From Peptoclostridium litorale DSM 5388 (GTDB lineage: Bacteria; Bacillota; Clostridia; Peptostreptococcales; Peptostreptococcaceae): DNA of 64,000 bases. Positions 56,207 through 64,000 of the stretch are shown one piece after another. The notes beneath the pieces are model-generated. The model had not been told where the DNA came from. It worked only from the letters and a program-made list of their open reading frames with translations, and did not search any database. The stretch lies in the NCBI RefSeq assembly GCF_900141635.1, contig NZ_FSRH01000005.1, positions 62,001-126,000 on the forward strand, written 5' to 3'. Position numbers and translations under genes: made by a program. Positions within the stretch are counted from its first letter, which is position 1; each line of letters starts with the position of its first letter.

Positions 56207-57622
56207 ATGAGAGAGTACAGAGCCGAAGAGTTTATAAATGATGTTGAGATAAAGGATTCCATGGAGTATGGAAAGAAAATGGCAGGCGACAGGGAGCTTG
56301 TAAAGGAAATACTTAAAAAAGCCAAAGACGCAAATGGGCTTGACCACAGGGAAGCAGCAGTACTTTTGAACGTAAATGACGAAGACCTGCTGGAAGATAT
56401 GTTCAAAACGGCGGGAGATATAAAAGAGAGAATATACGGAAAAAGGGTAGTGCTTTTTGCACCTCTGTATGTTAGCAATTACTGCGTAAACAACTGCGAA
56501 TATTGTGGATACAAGCACTGTAACGAAAACGTTGCAAGGAAAAAGCTTTCAATGGAAGAAATCAAGGAAGAGGTCAGAATACTCGAATCATTGGGACATA
56601 AAAGACTTGCCCTTGAAGCTGGAGAAGACGATGAAAACTGTCCAATAGACTATGTTATAGACTCAATAAAAAACATATACTCAATAAAATTCGACAACGG
56701 ATGCATAAGACGTATAAATGTCAACATAGCGGCAACTACTGTTGAAAACTATAAAAAGCTCATGGAAGCCGAAATAGGGACATATATACTTTTCCAGGAG
56801 ACATACCACAAGGACACTTATGAGAAAATGCACCCTCAAGGACCGAAGCACAACTACGACTGGCATACAACAGCAATGGACAGAGCTATGCAGGCTGGAA
56901 TAGATGATGTCGGGGTAGGGGTTTTATACGGGCTTTACGACCATAAATACGATACAATAGCAATGATAATGCATGCGGAGCACCTTGAAGGGGTGTACGG
57001 AGTAGGACCTCACACAATATCAGTACCAAGGCTAAAGCCTGCAGAGGGGATGGAGCTTTCAAAATTCCCACACATGGTAAAAGATGAGGATTTCAAAAAG
57101 GTAATAGCAGTTTTAAGACTTACAGTGCCATACACAGGAATGATACTTTCGACAAGGGAGACTGCGGAGTTTAGAGGCGAGGCCATAAAATTCGGAATAT
57201 CACAACTAAGCGCCGGATCGTGCACAGGTGTTGGAGGATACGTTGAGGAATACGGAGAAGAGGGCAAAAAAGACGTTCCACAGTTTGAAGTTGGAGACCA
57301 CAGATCCCCTATGGAAGTGCTGAAGGATCTGTGCAGGGCTGGATATATACCAAGCTACTGTACGGCTTGCTACAGGGAGGGAAGGACTGGAGACAGGTTC
57401 ATGCCTCTTGCAAAATCAGGACAGATAAACAACGTATGTCTTCCAAACGCACTGCTTACATTCAAGGAATTCCTAATAGACTATGCGGATGACGAGCTAA
57501 GAGAACTTGGAAAGGATATAATAGAAAACGGAATAGAAAGCATACCTAAGGAAGCGGCAAAGGATGCGGCAAAGAGATTCCTGAAAAGGCTTGAAGAAGG
57601 CGAAAGAGACCTTAGATTCTAA
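56207..57622 (+). CDS. hydG: [FeFe]-hydrogenase maturation tyrosine lyase HydG
   Basis: Radical SAM enzyme that splits L-tyrosine to p-cresol and dehydroglycine and yields the CO and CN- ligands on iron. 471 residues; the SAM cluster is C93-x3-C97-x2-C100 and the C-terminal auxiliary cluster C385-x2-C388-x22-C411, the exact HydG spacing. The ATG follows GGAGGT by 6 bases and lies 14 bases after hydE. A Na+ symporter of a family that includes tyrosine carriers is encoded 2 kb upstream, which might supply substrate. Confidence 0.97.
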   Translation: MREYRAEEFINDVEIKDSMEYGKKMAGDRELVKEILKKAKDANGLDHREAAVLLNVNDEDLLEDMFKTAGDIKERIYGKRVVLFAPLYVSNYCVNNCEYCGYKHCNENVARKKLSMEEIKEEVRILESLGHKRLALEAGEDDENCPIDYVIDSIKNIYSIKFDNGCIRRINVNIAATTVENYKKLMEAEIGTYILFQETYHKDTYEKMHPQGPKHNYDWHTTAMDRAMQAGIDDVGVGVLYGLYDHKYDTIAMIMHAEHLEGVYGVGPHTISVPRLKPAEGMELSKFPHMVKDEDFKKVIAVLRLTVPYTGMILSTRETAEFRGEAIKFGISQLSAGSCTGVGGYVEEYGEEGKKDVPQFEVGDHRSPMEVLKDLCRAGYIPSYCTACYREGRTGDRFMPLAKSGQINNVCLPNALLTFKEFLIDYADDELRELGKDIIENGIESIPKEAAKDAAKRFLKRLEEGERDLRF

Positions 57623-57647
57623 GGTGAAGCCGGGAAAGGAGAATTAA

Positions 57648-58841
57648 ATGCTTGATACACCTAAGGCAAACAGGCTCCACATATCCATATTTGGAAAGAG
57701 AAATGCTGGAAAGTCAAGTCTTATAAATGCGCTTACAGGACAGGACATGGCTCTTGTTTCAGACGTTGCAGGTACTACCACCGATCCGGTGTACAAGGCA
57801 ATGGAGCTTCTTCCTATAGGTCCTGTAGTTATAATAGACACTGCTGGACTCGACGATGAAGGCGAGATAGGCCAGCTGAGGATTAAAAAGTCAAGGGAAG
57901 TAATGGAAAAGACTGACCTTGCGCTTTTGGTATTCGACTCTGCAGACAGCCAATTTTCATTTGAAAAGTACTGGCACGGCCAGCTCAGAGAAAAAAACAT
58001 ACCCGTAGTCGGAGTCGTAAACAAGATAGACATAAGGGATGTAGAGCTTGAAAGCTATAAAAACGATTTCGACATGCCTTTTGTAAAGGTAAGCACGATA
58101 AATAATATAAATATAGACCTTTTGAAAAGGGCTATACAGGAAAACGCACCAAAGGACTTTGAAGCTGAAGTGATAGTGGGGGACATACTGCCTAAGAAGG
58201 CTATTGCAGTGCTTGTCGCTCCACAGGACATACAGGCTCCAAAGGGAAGGCTTATACTTCCGCAAGTCCAGACTATAAGGGACATACTGGATCATGATGC
58301 GATGGCGCTTACTGTAAAGGACGGTGAGCTGGAACAGCTTTTGGCTACCCTTGGAAGAGACCCTGACATAGTGATAACGGATTCGCAGATATTCGGCAAG
58401 ATAAGCAATATTGTGCCAAGGCACATACCTTTGACATCATTTTCAGTGCTCATGGCGAGATACAAAGGAGACTTAAAGAGGCTCGTGGAAGGGGCAAGCC
58501 ATATAGACGGCCTTAAATCCGGTGACAAGGTGCTTATAGCTGAGGCCTGCACACACCATGCCCTTGAAGGCGACATAGGAAGAGAGAAGCTTCCGAGATG
58601 GCTGAGAGAGTACACCGGGGCGGACCTGGAAATAACGGTCAAGGCGGGAGTGGATTTTTCGGACGACCTTTCGCAGTATTCGCTTGTAGTCCACTGCGGC
58701 GCATGCATGTTCAACAAAAAGCAGATGATGTCAAGGCTTGAAAAGACAGTGGGAAGCGGCATACCTATAACAAACTACGGGACTGCCATAGCGCATATGA
58801 ACGGAATACTCGAAAGGGTAACAGAGATGTTCTTTGCTTAA
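57648..58841 (+). CDS. hydF: [FeFe]-hydrogenase maturation GTPase HydF
   Basis: Scaffold GTPase that assembles and delivers the diiron subcluster to HydA. 397 residues: Era-like GTPase domain (P-loop GKRNAGKS at 16-23, DTAGLDDEG, NKID), a dimerisation domain (about 175-260), and the C-terminal Fe-S domain with C301-x-H303 and H349-C350-x2-C353, the family motif. It follows hydG by 25 bases, with AAAGGAG before the ATG. It completes the three-gene maturation set. Confidence 0.97.
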   Translation: MLDTPKANRLHISIFGKRNAGKSSLINALTGQDMALVSDVAGTTTDPVYKAMELLPIGPVVIIDTAGLDDEGEIGQLRIKKSREVMEKTDLALLVFDSADSQFSFEKYWHGQLREKNIPVVGVVNKIDIRDVELESYKNDFDMPFVKVSTINNINIDLLKRAIQENAPKDFEAEVIVGDILPKKAIAVLVAPQDIQAPKGRLILPQVQTIRDILDHDAMALTVKDGELEQLLATLGRDPDIVITDSQIFGKISNIVPRHIPLTSFSVLMARYKGDLKRLVEGASHIDGLKSGDKVLIAEACTHHALEGDIGREKLPRWLREYTGADLEITVKAGVDFSDDLSQYSLVVHCGACMFNKKQMMSRLEKTVGSGIPITNYGTAIAHMNGILERVTEMFFA

Positions 58842-58857
58842 AAAACAATACAAAAAT

Positions 58858-58886
58858 GGAGCAGGCTCATGGTCTGCTCTGTTTTC
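58858..58886 (+). terminator. weak terminator or attenuator between hydF and the ABC genes
   Basis: GGAGCAG pairs with CTGCTCT (one G-U), 9-nt loop, then GTTTTCG. Partial read-through into the ABC genes is likely. Confidence 0.5.
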
Positions 58887-58927
58887 GTATATATTGTGCA
58901 TACATAATGGATGGGGAATGAACACTG

Positions 58928-59719
58928 ATGAAAAATTCTAAAAAACTAAGGGGAATATGGCTGCCTTTGATAATAATAATGTCATGGGGGATATTTTCGA
59001 AAATGGGACTAATAAACGAATACATAATGCCTCCGCCTGAAAAGGTTATAAATACCGCCGCATCGCTTGTTAAAAGTGGACAGCTTCAAAGCCATATGAG
59101 GGTGAGCTTTGCAAGGGTTATTGCCGGATTTGCCATCACATTTGCTGCAGCTTTTCCTATCGCGGTACTTTCAGGAATGAGCAGAAAGTTCGAGGACTTT
59201 TTGAGGCCGACGCTTGAATTCATAAGGCATATTCCTCCAATAGCATTAATACCAATGCTCATACTGTGGTTTGGGATAGGAGAGGCGTCAAAGCTTTCTA
59301 TAATATTTTTGGCGACGTTTTTCCCCATATATCTCAACACTGTCAGCGGGATAAAGGAGGCCGACAAAAAACTCATACAGGTGGGACGTGTATTCGAGCT
59401 CAGAGGCAGCGAAATATTTTTCAGAATAATATTGCCCCAGGCGATGCCTTCGATACTTGTTGGGATGCAAATAGGCCTTGGGTACAGCTGGAGGGCGCTA
59501 ATAGGGGCTGAACTCATAGCTGCATCTTCCGGCGTAGGATATATGATAATAGACGCGGAGCAGCTTTCAAGGCCGGACATAATAATAATAGGCATAATTG
59601 CAATAGGGATTACAGGATACATAATAGACGCTGTTTTCATGGAGGTCACAAAAAGGATTACAAGCTGGAATGGGGGCGAGAGGGAAATTGGCGCAAATGT
59701 CGATAAGAAATGTTCATAA
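58928..59719 (+). CDS. ABC transporter permease, nitrate/sulfonate/thiamine-precursor (NitT/TauT) type
   Basis: 263 residues, six membrane helices, with the coupling-helix EAA motif EADKKLIQVGRVFELRGSEIFFRIILPQAMPSI (about 138-170). The family imports sulfonates, taurine, nitrate, pyrimidine precursors and similar small molecules. The gene starts 86 bases after hydF and overlaps the ATPase gene; the operon also holds a TM1266-like regulator, so a link with hydrogenase maturation is plausible but unproven. Confidence 0.88.
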   Translation: MKNSKKLRGIWLPLIIIMSWGIFSKMGLINEYIMPPPEKVINTAASLVKSGQLQSHMRVSFARVIAGFAITFAAAFPIAVLSGMSRKFEDFLRPTLEFIRHIPPIALIPMLILWFGIGEASKLSIIFLATFFPIYLNTVSGIKEADKKLIQVGRVFELRGSEIFFRIILPQAMPSILVGMQIGLGYSWRALIGAELIAASSGVGYMIIDAEQLSRPDIIIIGIIAIGITGYIIDAVFMEVTKRITSWNGGEREIGANVDKKCS

Positions 59720-60416
59720 GACATATTCAATACAGGGTGAAAAAATACATGCACTAAAGGGTGTGGATATGGATATAGAAGATGGGAGTCTTGTTTGCAT
59801 AGTAGGCAAGAGCGGATGCGGCAAGTCAACACTCTTAAAGCTAATGTGCTCACTGGAATCAAAGGACGAGGGAGACATAGCCTTTGGAAATGGCATAAAG
59901 GACCTGCCGAAAGTTTCGATAGTATTCCAGGAGCCGAGGCTCATGCCCTGGCTCACGGTCAGAAAAAACATAGAGTTTCCAATAAAGGGGAAACTCGGCA
60001 AAAAAGAGCTTGAAAAAAGAGTTACGGGACAGCTTGAAATGCTTGGAATAAGAGAGTTTGAAAATGCATATCCCAGCCAGGTATCTGGAGGGATGGCACA
60101 GAGGGTCTCTCTTGGAAGGACTCTTTGCTACGAGCCGGACATAATACTCATGGACGAGCCCCTTGGGGCGCTGGATGCATTCAACAGGAAAAAGCTTCAA
60201 GATGAAATAGTAAGCATATTCAAAAATGAGAAAAAGACAATACTTTTTGTGACGCATGACGTGGAAGAAGCCCTAATACTTGGGCAAAAAATAATAGTAA
60301 TGGAAGAAGGGAAGGTCAAGGACAGTCTGGATGTGGAGATGGAATATCCAAGAAACCCGTCTTCGGTGGAATTTATAAATCTCAAAAAGAGGATACTTTC
60401 ACTCATATTTGGATAA
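59688..60416 (+). CDS. ABC transporter ATP-binding protein (NitT/TauT type)
   Basis: About 242 residues. P-loop GKSGCGKST, Q-loop FQEPRLMPWLTV, signature VSGGMAQRVSLGRTL, Walker B ILMDEPLGALD, and H-loop THDVEEAL: all residues for an active ATPase. The start is uncertain: TTG 59688 is 3 bases after GAGAGGG, and ATG 59697 (MSIRNVHKTYS) 12 bases after; ATG 59670 lacks a site. It overlaps the permease end by about 30 bases. It drives uptake with the permease and the binding protein encoded downstream. Confidence 0.88.
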   Translation: MAQMSIRNVHKTYSIQGEKIHALKGVDMDIEDGSLVCIVGKSGCGKSTLLKLMCSLESKDEGDIAFGNGIKDLPKVSIVFQEPRLMPWLTVRKNIEFPIKGKLGKKELEKRVTGQLEMLGIREFENAYPSQVSGGMAQRVSLGRTLCYEPDIILMDEPLGALDAFNRKKLQDEIVSIFKNEKKTILFVTHDVEEALILGQKIIVMEEGKVKDSLDVEMEYPRNPSSVEFINLKKRILSLIFG

Positions 60417-60437
60417 TATATAACAGGAGGAATTGAC

Positions 60438-60683
60438 GTGGACAAGAGGATTGGAGCAGTTGCAATAATAATAGAGGAGAAGGAGAGCGTTCAAAGGGCC
60501 AACACCATAATGAGCGAATACTCGGATATAATAGTGGGGAGAATGGGAATACCCTACAAGGAAAAAAACGTAAGCGTAATTTCGATAATAGTGGATGGAA
60601 CCACGGACGAAATAGGAGCGCTGGCGGGAAAACTTGGAAAGCTACATGGGGTAATGGTTAAAAGCGCGCTTACAAAGAAATAA
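60438..60683 (+). CDS. TM1266-family ACT-like protein, putative iron-only hydrogenase system regulator
   Basis: 81 residues, one compact alpha/beta domain: KRIGAVAIIIEEKESVQRAN, then YSDIIVGRMGIPYKEKNVSVISIIVDGTTDEIGALAGKLGKL. This matches the small family named after Thermotoga TM1266, which is typically encoded with hydEFG and annotated as a hydrogenase system regulator; it resembles the ligand-binding part of NikR and has no DNA-binding helix of its own. The GTG start follows AGGAGG. It is placed between ABC ATPase and binding-protein genes, an unusual position. Confidence 0.85.
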   Translation: MDKRIGAVAIIIEEKESVQRANTIMSEYSDIIVGRMGIPYKEKNVSVISIIVDGTTDEIGALAGKLGKLHGVMVKSALTKK

Positions 60684-60723
60684 AACTGCGCTTTTTATAA
60701 ATTAAAAAACGGGGGGAATACAG

Positions 60724-61710
60724 ATGAGAAGTATGAAATCGCTAATTGCAATGATCATTTGCATGGCACTTGCACTTACAGGGTGTTCGAAAGGTGCGCA
60801 GGGAGAGGCGGCATCAGGGGATGCAGCGCCAGAGGTTGGAAAGATAAACATATCATATGTGAAACTGCCTCTTAACGTGCCTTCGATAGTTGAAAAGAAA
60901 AAAGGCATGTTTGAAGAGGAATTTGGAAGAGACGGCATAGAGGTGAGCTTTCCGGAAATAACACAAGGGTCGAAAATGACTCAGGCCGTTGCGGCTGGAT
61001 CTCTTGATTTTTGTAATGCTCTCGGGGGGACATCTGCAATACTGGCTGCCGCAAACGGAGTGGACATAAAGGTGATAGGGATATACAGCAGGGCTCCAAA
61101 GGCTTTCACAATAATGTCAAGGGATGCGGGAGTAAAGTCCATGGCAGATCTAAGGGGCAAAAAGGTTGCGGGGCCGAAGGGAACAATACTCCATCAGCTT
61201 CTGATAGCGGGAGTCAACGAGGCTGGAATATCAATGGATGATGTGGAGTTCATAAACATGGGGATAGCTGAGGCGGTAGCGGCAATGAACAGCGGAAATG
61301 TGGACGCTGCACTTGTTGCAGGGCCAGCGGTTACAAAGGCTCTTTCAGATGGGGCTAATATAGTTACAACAGGCGAGGGGCTTTTGGATGCCACTATAGT
61401 AATAGGGGCAAGCGGAAAGTTCATAAACGAGCATCCTGACATGGTGAAAAGGTATATGGATGTTCATTCGAAAAGTCTTGATTTCATGAAGGAGAACAGG
61501 GAAGAGACAATAGAAATGGCCGCGCAGGAGACTGGAATATCAATGGATGATGTTGAGAAGATGTATGAGTGGTATGATTTCAGCCCGCAGATAAGCCAAA
61601 AGGATATAGAAGAGCTCAAAAAGACACAGGATTTTTTGATACAAAACGGAATGCTTGAAAAGGGAATAGACATAGATGGGATGATAGATAGTTCCTATGT
61701 TTCAAACTAG
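60724..61710 (+). CDS. ABC transporter substrate-binding lipoprotein (NitT/TauT, NMT1/THI5-like)
   Basis: 328 residues with a lipoprotein signal peptide; the lipobox is LTGC with C21, followed by a small linker. The mature part begins KINISYVKLPLNVPSIVEKKKGMF, with the family segments QGSKMTQAVAAGSLDFCNALGGTSAILAAANGVDIKVIG and MADLRGKKVAGPKGTILHQLL. Ligand is unknown; aligning the pocket with ThiY, SsuA and TauA would narrow it. It is the last gene of the block and is closed by a strong terminator. Confidence 0.9.
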   Translation: MRSMKSLIAMIICMALALTGCSKGAQGEAASGDAAPEVGKINISYVKLPLNVPSIVEKKKGMFEEEFGRDGIEVSFPEITQGSKMTQAVAAGSLDFCNALGGTSAILAAANGVDIKVIGIYSRAPKAFTIMSRDAGVKSMADLRGKKVAGPKGTILHQLLIAGVNEAGISMDDVEFINMGIAEAVAAMNSGNVDAALVAGPAVTKALSDGANIVTTGEGLLDATIVIGASGKFINEHPDMVKRYMDVHSKSLDFMKENREETIEMAAQETGISMDDVEKMYEWYDFSPQISQKDIEELKKTQDFLIQNGMLEKGIDIDGMIDSSYVSN

Positions 61711-61734
61711 ATTTGAATCAATAAATGAAACTTG

Positions 61735-61768
61735 TTGCCGGACATATGCACGCATGTCCGGCAATTTT
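61735..61768 (+). terminator. terminator after the ABC/hyd block
   Basis: TTGCCGGACAT (61735-61745) pairs with ATGTCCGGCAA (61754-61764), 8-nt loop, T4. A TATAAT at 61771-61776 just after it may serve uvrC. Confidence 0.9.
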
Positions 61769-61817
61769 GGTATAATATGTTTATAAGGTGCAGCAGGTGT
61801 GTATGACGAGGTGAGAT

Positions 61818-63632
61818 ATGTTTGATATAAAAAAGCAGCTGTCAATGCTTCCGAGTTCCCCGGGAGTTTATATAATGAAGGATGCCGTGGGAGATGTTAT
61901 ATATGTTGGAAAGGCCAAATCACTCAAAAATAGAGTGAGGCAGTATTTCCAAAATGCAGCTAAGCCGGCCAAGGTTGAATCAATGGTAAAAAACATAGCG
62001 GAGTTCGAGTATATAATAACCGATTCTGAGCTTGAGGCTCTCATACTCGAGTGCAATCTGATAAAAAAATACAGACCTAAATATAATGTTATATTCATGG
62101 ATGACAAGACATACCCTTTCATAAAGGTTACTGTGAATGAGGAATACCCGAGAATACTGAAGGTCAGAAGCATAAGAAGCGACGGGGCGAAATACTTCGG
62201 GCCTTACACAAGTGAAGGGGCAGTAAACGATGTGATAAGGTTTTTGAAAAAGCTATATCCGATAAGAAGGTGTAAGAAAGATATAAGAAAGCTTATAAAA
62301 AGAGGGGAAAGGCATTGTCTTAACTACGACATAGGTGTGTGTTCAGGCCCTTGCAGGGGAATAGAGGGCAGACGGGAATATATGAAAATGGTGGACGAGA
62401 TAGTACTTTTCTTGTCTGGGAAAAGCGACCAGATACTTAAAATACTCGAGGAAAGCATGAAAGAGGCATCTAGAGGGCTTGAATTTGAAAAGGCCGCATA
62501 TTTCCGGGACAAGATTGAAAGCCTTAAAATACTTGCGCAAAGGCAAAAGATAGTGTCTAAGAATATGATAGACCAGGATTTTGTGGGAGTGGCATTTGAA
62601 AGCGGCAGGGCCTGCATACAGGTGTTTTTTGTAAGAGAAGGAAAGATAATGGGGCGGGAACACTTTATTGTAGAAGATGTTTCTAAGGACCAGGAAAGCG
62701 AAGTCATTTCATCTTTCATAAAGCATTTTTATTCTCTCCAGGGTTTCATACCAAAGGAGATAATAATTCCCGTAGAAACTGGTGATGAGGATGTGCTTCA
62801 AAGCTGGATTGAAGGCATAAAGGGGCAGAGAGTATATATTACGGTTCCTCAAAAGGGCGATAAAAAGCATATGGTGCAGATGGTTCAAAAGAACGCTCGG
62901 GAGGCGGTCCTAAAGTTTTCAAACATAAATAAAATAAAGGGAATTGGCGAAACACTTGAAGAACTCTGCGAGTTAATTGGACTTGAAAGCGTGCCAAGGA
63001 GAATAGAAGCGTTTGACATATCAAACATACAGGGCGTGGATTCAGTAGGGTCGATGGTTGTATTTACAAATGGAAAAAAGGACAACAGAGAATACAGAAG
63101 GTTCAAGATCAAAAATGTGGAGGGGCCTGACGATTACTCGTCCATGTGCGAAATAATCCATAGAAGGTTTAAAAAATGGGATACAAGGCCGGAACTTATA
63201 TTTGTGGATGGGGGCAAGGGCCAGGTTGGGGTGGTAAAGAAACTTTTGGATTCGGAGGGCATAGATATTCCTGTATGGGGGATATTCAAGGATGATAGGC
63301 ATAATACAAAGGGAATTGTAAATGGCGAAAAAGAGATAGTGCTTAAAAAGCCGTCAAGCCTGTTCAAGCTCATAGCTTCAGTACAAGATGAAATGCACAG
63401 ATTTGCAATAACATACCACAGGTCTTTAAGACAAAGACGCATTCAAAGGTCCATTATAGATGAGATCCCCGGAGTTGGAAGGGCTAGAAAGTTATTGCTT
63501 TTATCGCGTTTTAAGACTGTTGAAAACATAAAGAATGCCTCGATAGAGGAGCTAAAAGGAGTGGAAGGTATAAATGCCAAGCTGGCTGAGCATATATACA
63601 GATTTTTCAGAGAGGAGAAAAGGCGTGATTGA
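61818..63632 (+). CDS. uvrC: excinuclease ABC subunit C
   Basis: Dual-incision nuclease of nucleotide excision repair, 604 residues: N-terminal GIY-YIG domain (PGVYIMKDAVGDVIYVGKAKSLKNRVRQYF, about 14-45), cysteine-rich region (YDIGVCSGPCRG), UVR motif (about 200-235), the RNase H-like domain with IEAFDISNIQG and DGGKGQV, and a C-terminal helix-hairpin-helix (DEIPGVGRARKLLLLSRF). ATG 61818 follows GAGGTGA. It overlaps hprK by 8 bases. Confidence 0.96.
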   Translation: MFDIKKQLSMLPSSPGVYIMKDAVGDVIYVGKAKSLKNRVRQYFQNAAKPAKVESMVKNIAEFEYIITDSELEALILECNLIKKYRPKYNVIFMDDKTYPFIKVTVNEEYPRILKVRSIRSDGAKYFGPYTSEGAVNDVIRFLKKLYPIRRCKKDIRKLIKRGERHCLNYDIGVCSGPCRGIEGRREYMKMVDEIVLFLSGKSDQILKILEESMKEASRGLEFEKAAYFRDKIESLKILAQRQKIVSKNMIDQDFVGVAFESGRACIQVFFVREGKIMGREHFIVEDVSKDQESEVISSFIKHFYSLQGFIPKEIIIPVETGDEDVLQSWIEGIKGQRVYITVPQKGDKKHMVQMVQKNAREAVLKFSNINKIKGIGETLEELCELIGLESVPRRIEAFDISNIQGVDSVGSMVVFTNGKKDNREYRRFKIKNVEGPDDYSSMCEIIHRRFKKWDTRPELIFVDGGKGQVGVVKKLLDSEGIDIPVWGIFKDDRHNTKGIVNGEKEIVLKKPSSLFKLIASVQDEMHRFAITYHRSLRQRRIQRSIIDEIPGVGRARKLLLLSRFKTVENIKNASIEELKGVEGINAKLAEHIYRFFREEKRRD

Positions 63633-64000
63633 TGAAAGAAATGTTCCGGTAGATGAATTTGTGAGGGATTTGAACCTGGAAGTATTATACAAGAATGAAG
63701 GCAGCAGCTACCACATACAATCAGCAGATATAAACAGGCCAGGACTTCAACTGGCAGGCTTTTTCGAACACTTCTCACATGACAGGGTTCAAGTGATAGG
63801 AAAGGGCGAATATAAGTATTTTAACAGTTTGAGCAACGAGGTCAGAAATGAAAGGCTAAGAAAGCTACTTTCATATGAAATACCCGTACTTGTGCTGGCG
63901 AGGGGGCTTGAGGCGAGAACTGACTTTCTTAAGGCGGCCCAGGATTACAACAGGATTATACTAAGGTCTCAAATGGCGACCACCAGATTCATAAACAAGG
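63625..64000 (+). CDS. hprK: HPr kinase/phosphorylase, N-terminal part
   Basis: The first 125 codons are present; the gene runs off the window. The N-terminal domain includes SADINRPGLQLAGFFEHFSHDRVQVIGKGE and LLSYEIPVLVLARGLE, as in HprK/P, which phosphorylates Ser46 of HPr in carbon catabolite control. GTG 63625 is 7 bases after GAGGAG (63612-63617) and overlaps the uvrC stop region; uvrC-hprK adjacency is common in clostridia. The catalytic P-loop lies beyond the window, so activity cannot be judged. Confidence 0.9.
   Translation, partial: MIDERNVPVDEFVRDLNLEVLYKNEGSSYHIQSADINRPGLQLAGFFEHFSHDRVQVIGKGEYKYFNSLSNEVRNERLRKLLSYEIPVLVLARGLEARTDFLKAAQDYNRIILRSQMATTRFINK

Overview
The window reads as a stretch of chromosome from an anaerobic, amino-acid-fermenting Firmicute of class Clostridia. 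The grounds are AT-rich DNA with many ATA and AGG/AGA codons, frequent TTG and GTG starts behind strong GGAGG ribosome binding sites, factor-independent terminators after most operons, clostridial gene order (transaldolase-glpX-rho-rpmE, prmC-prfA-ywlC-ywlE-rpiB-upp-dCMP deaminase-tagO-wecB-atp operon, alr-ndoAI-ndoA, ftsEX-M23-ctp, uvrB-uvrA and uvrC-hprK), and a complete [FeFe]-hydrogenase maturation set. A Peptostreptococcaceae-like host (Peptoclostridium or a relative) is my guess, not a proof. I found no rRNA, tRNA, CRISPR array, insertion sequence or prophage.

Layout. 1-5.4 kb: end of a transaldolase, glpX, rho, rpmE, and a brnQ transporter with a small membrane-protein partner. 5.5-14.5 kb: translation termination and tRNA modification (yqhQ, prmC, prfA, ywlC), ywlE, rpiB, upp, dCMP deaminase, and two cell-wall polysaccharide precursor enzymes (tagO, wecB). 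14.7-22.4 kb: a full F-type ATP synthase operon whose c subunit carries the Na+-binding signature. 22.4-28.4 kb: acpS, a CBS-domain protein, alr with a MazEF-type toxin/antitoxin pair, and a secreted GH26-like protein. 28.4-34.2 kb: DUF5693-csaB-tagA (secondary cell-wall polymer, pyruvylation) and a split transketolase. 34.4-46.4 kb: a chemoreceptor, a free-standing structured RNA, a ferredoxin divergent from a Crp/Fnr regulator, a Lon-like protease, a stress protein, a folate enzyme, and ftsE-ftsX-M23-ctpA. 46.4-52.7 kb: a large nested inverted-repeat element, two small membrane or secreted proteins on the minus strand, and uvrB-uvrA. 52.8-61.8 kb: a Na+ symporter, a leader RNA with terminator and antiterminator, hydE-hydG-hydF, then an ABC transporter whose operon encloses a TM1266-type hydrogenase-associated regulator. 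61.8 kb to the end: uvrC and the start of hprK.

How it works together. Sodium recurs: a Na+-type ATP synthase, a BrnQ symporter and a neurotransmitter:sodium symporter suggest Na+-coupled energetics and amino-acid uptake. The hydEGF-ABC-TM1266 block lies between uvrA and uvrC, which are commonly adjacent in clostridia, so it looks like an inserted or relocated functional island. Its leader (54851-55072) has a closing helix, several hairpins, an intrinsic terminator, and an upstream segment able to pair nine bases with the terminator's 5' arm. This is the layout of a transcriptional riboswitch and the most interesting unexplained element here. The second is a roughly 270-nt stand-alone RNA at 36458-36735, closed by a 13-bp end-to-end helix and followed by a strong terminator. 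The third is the 195-nt nested inverted repeat at 46426-46620.
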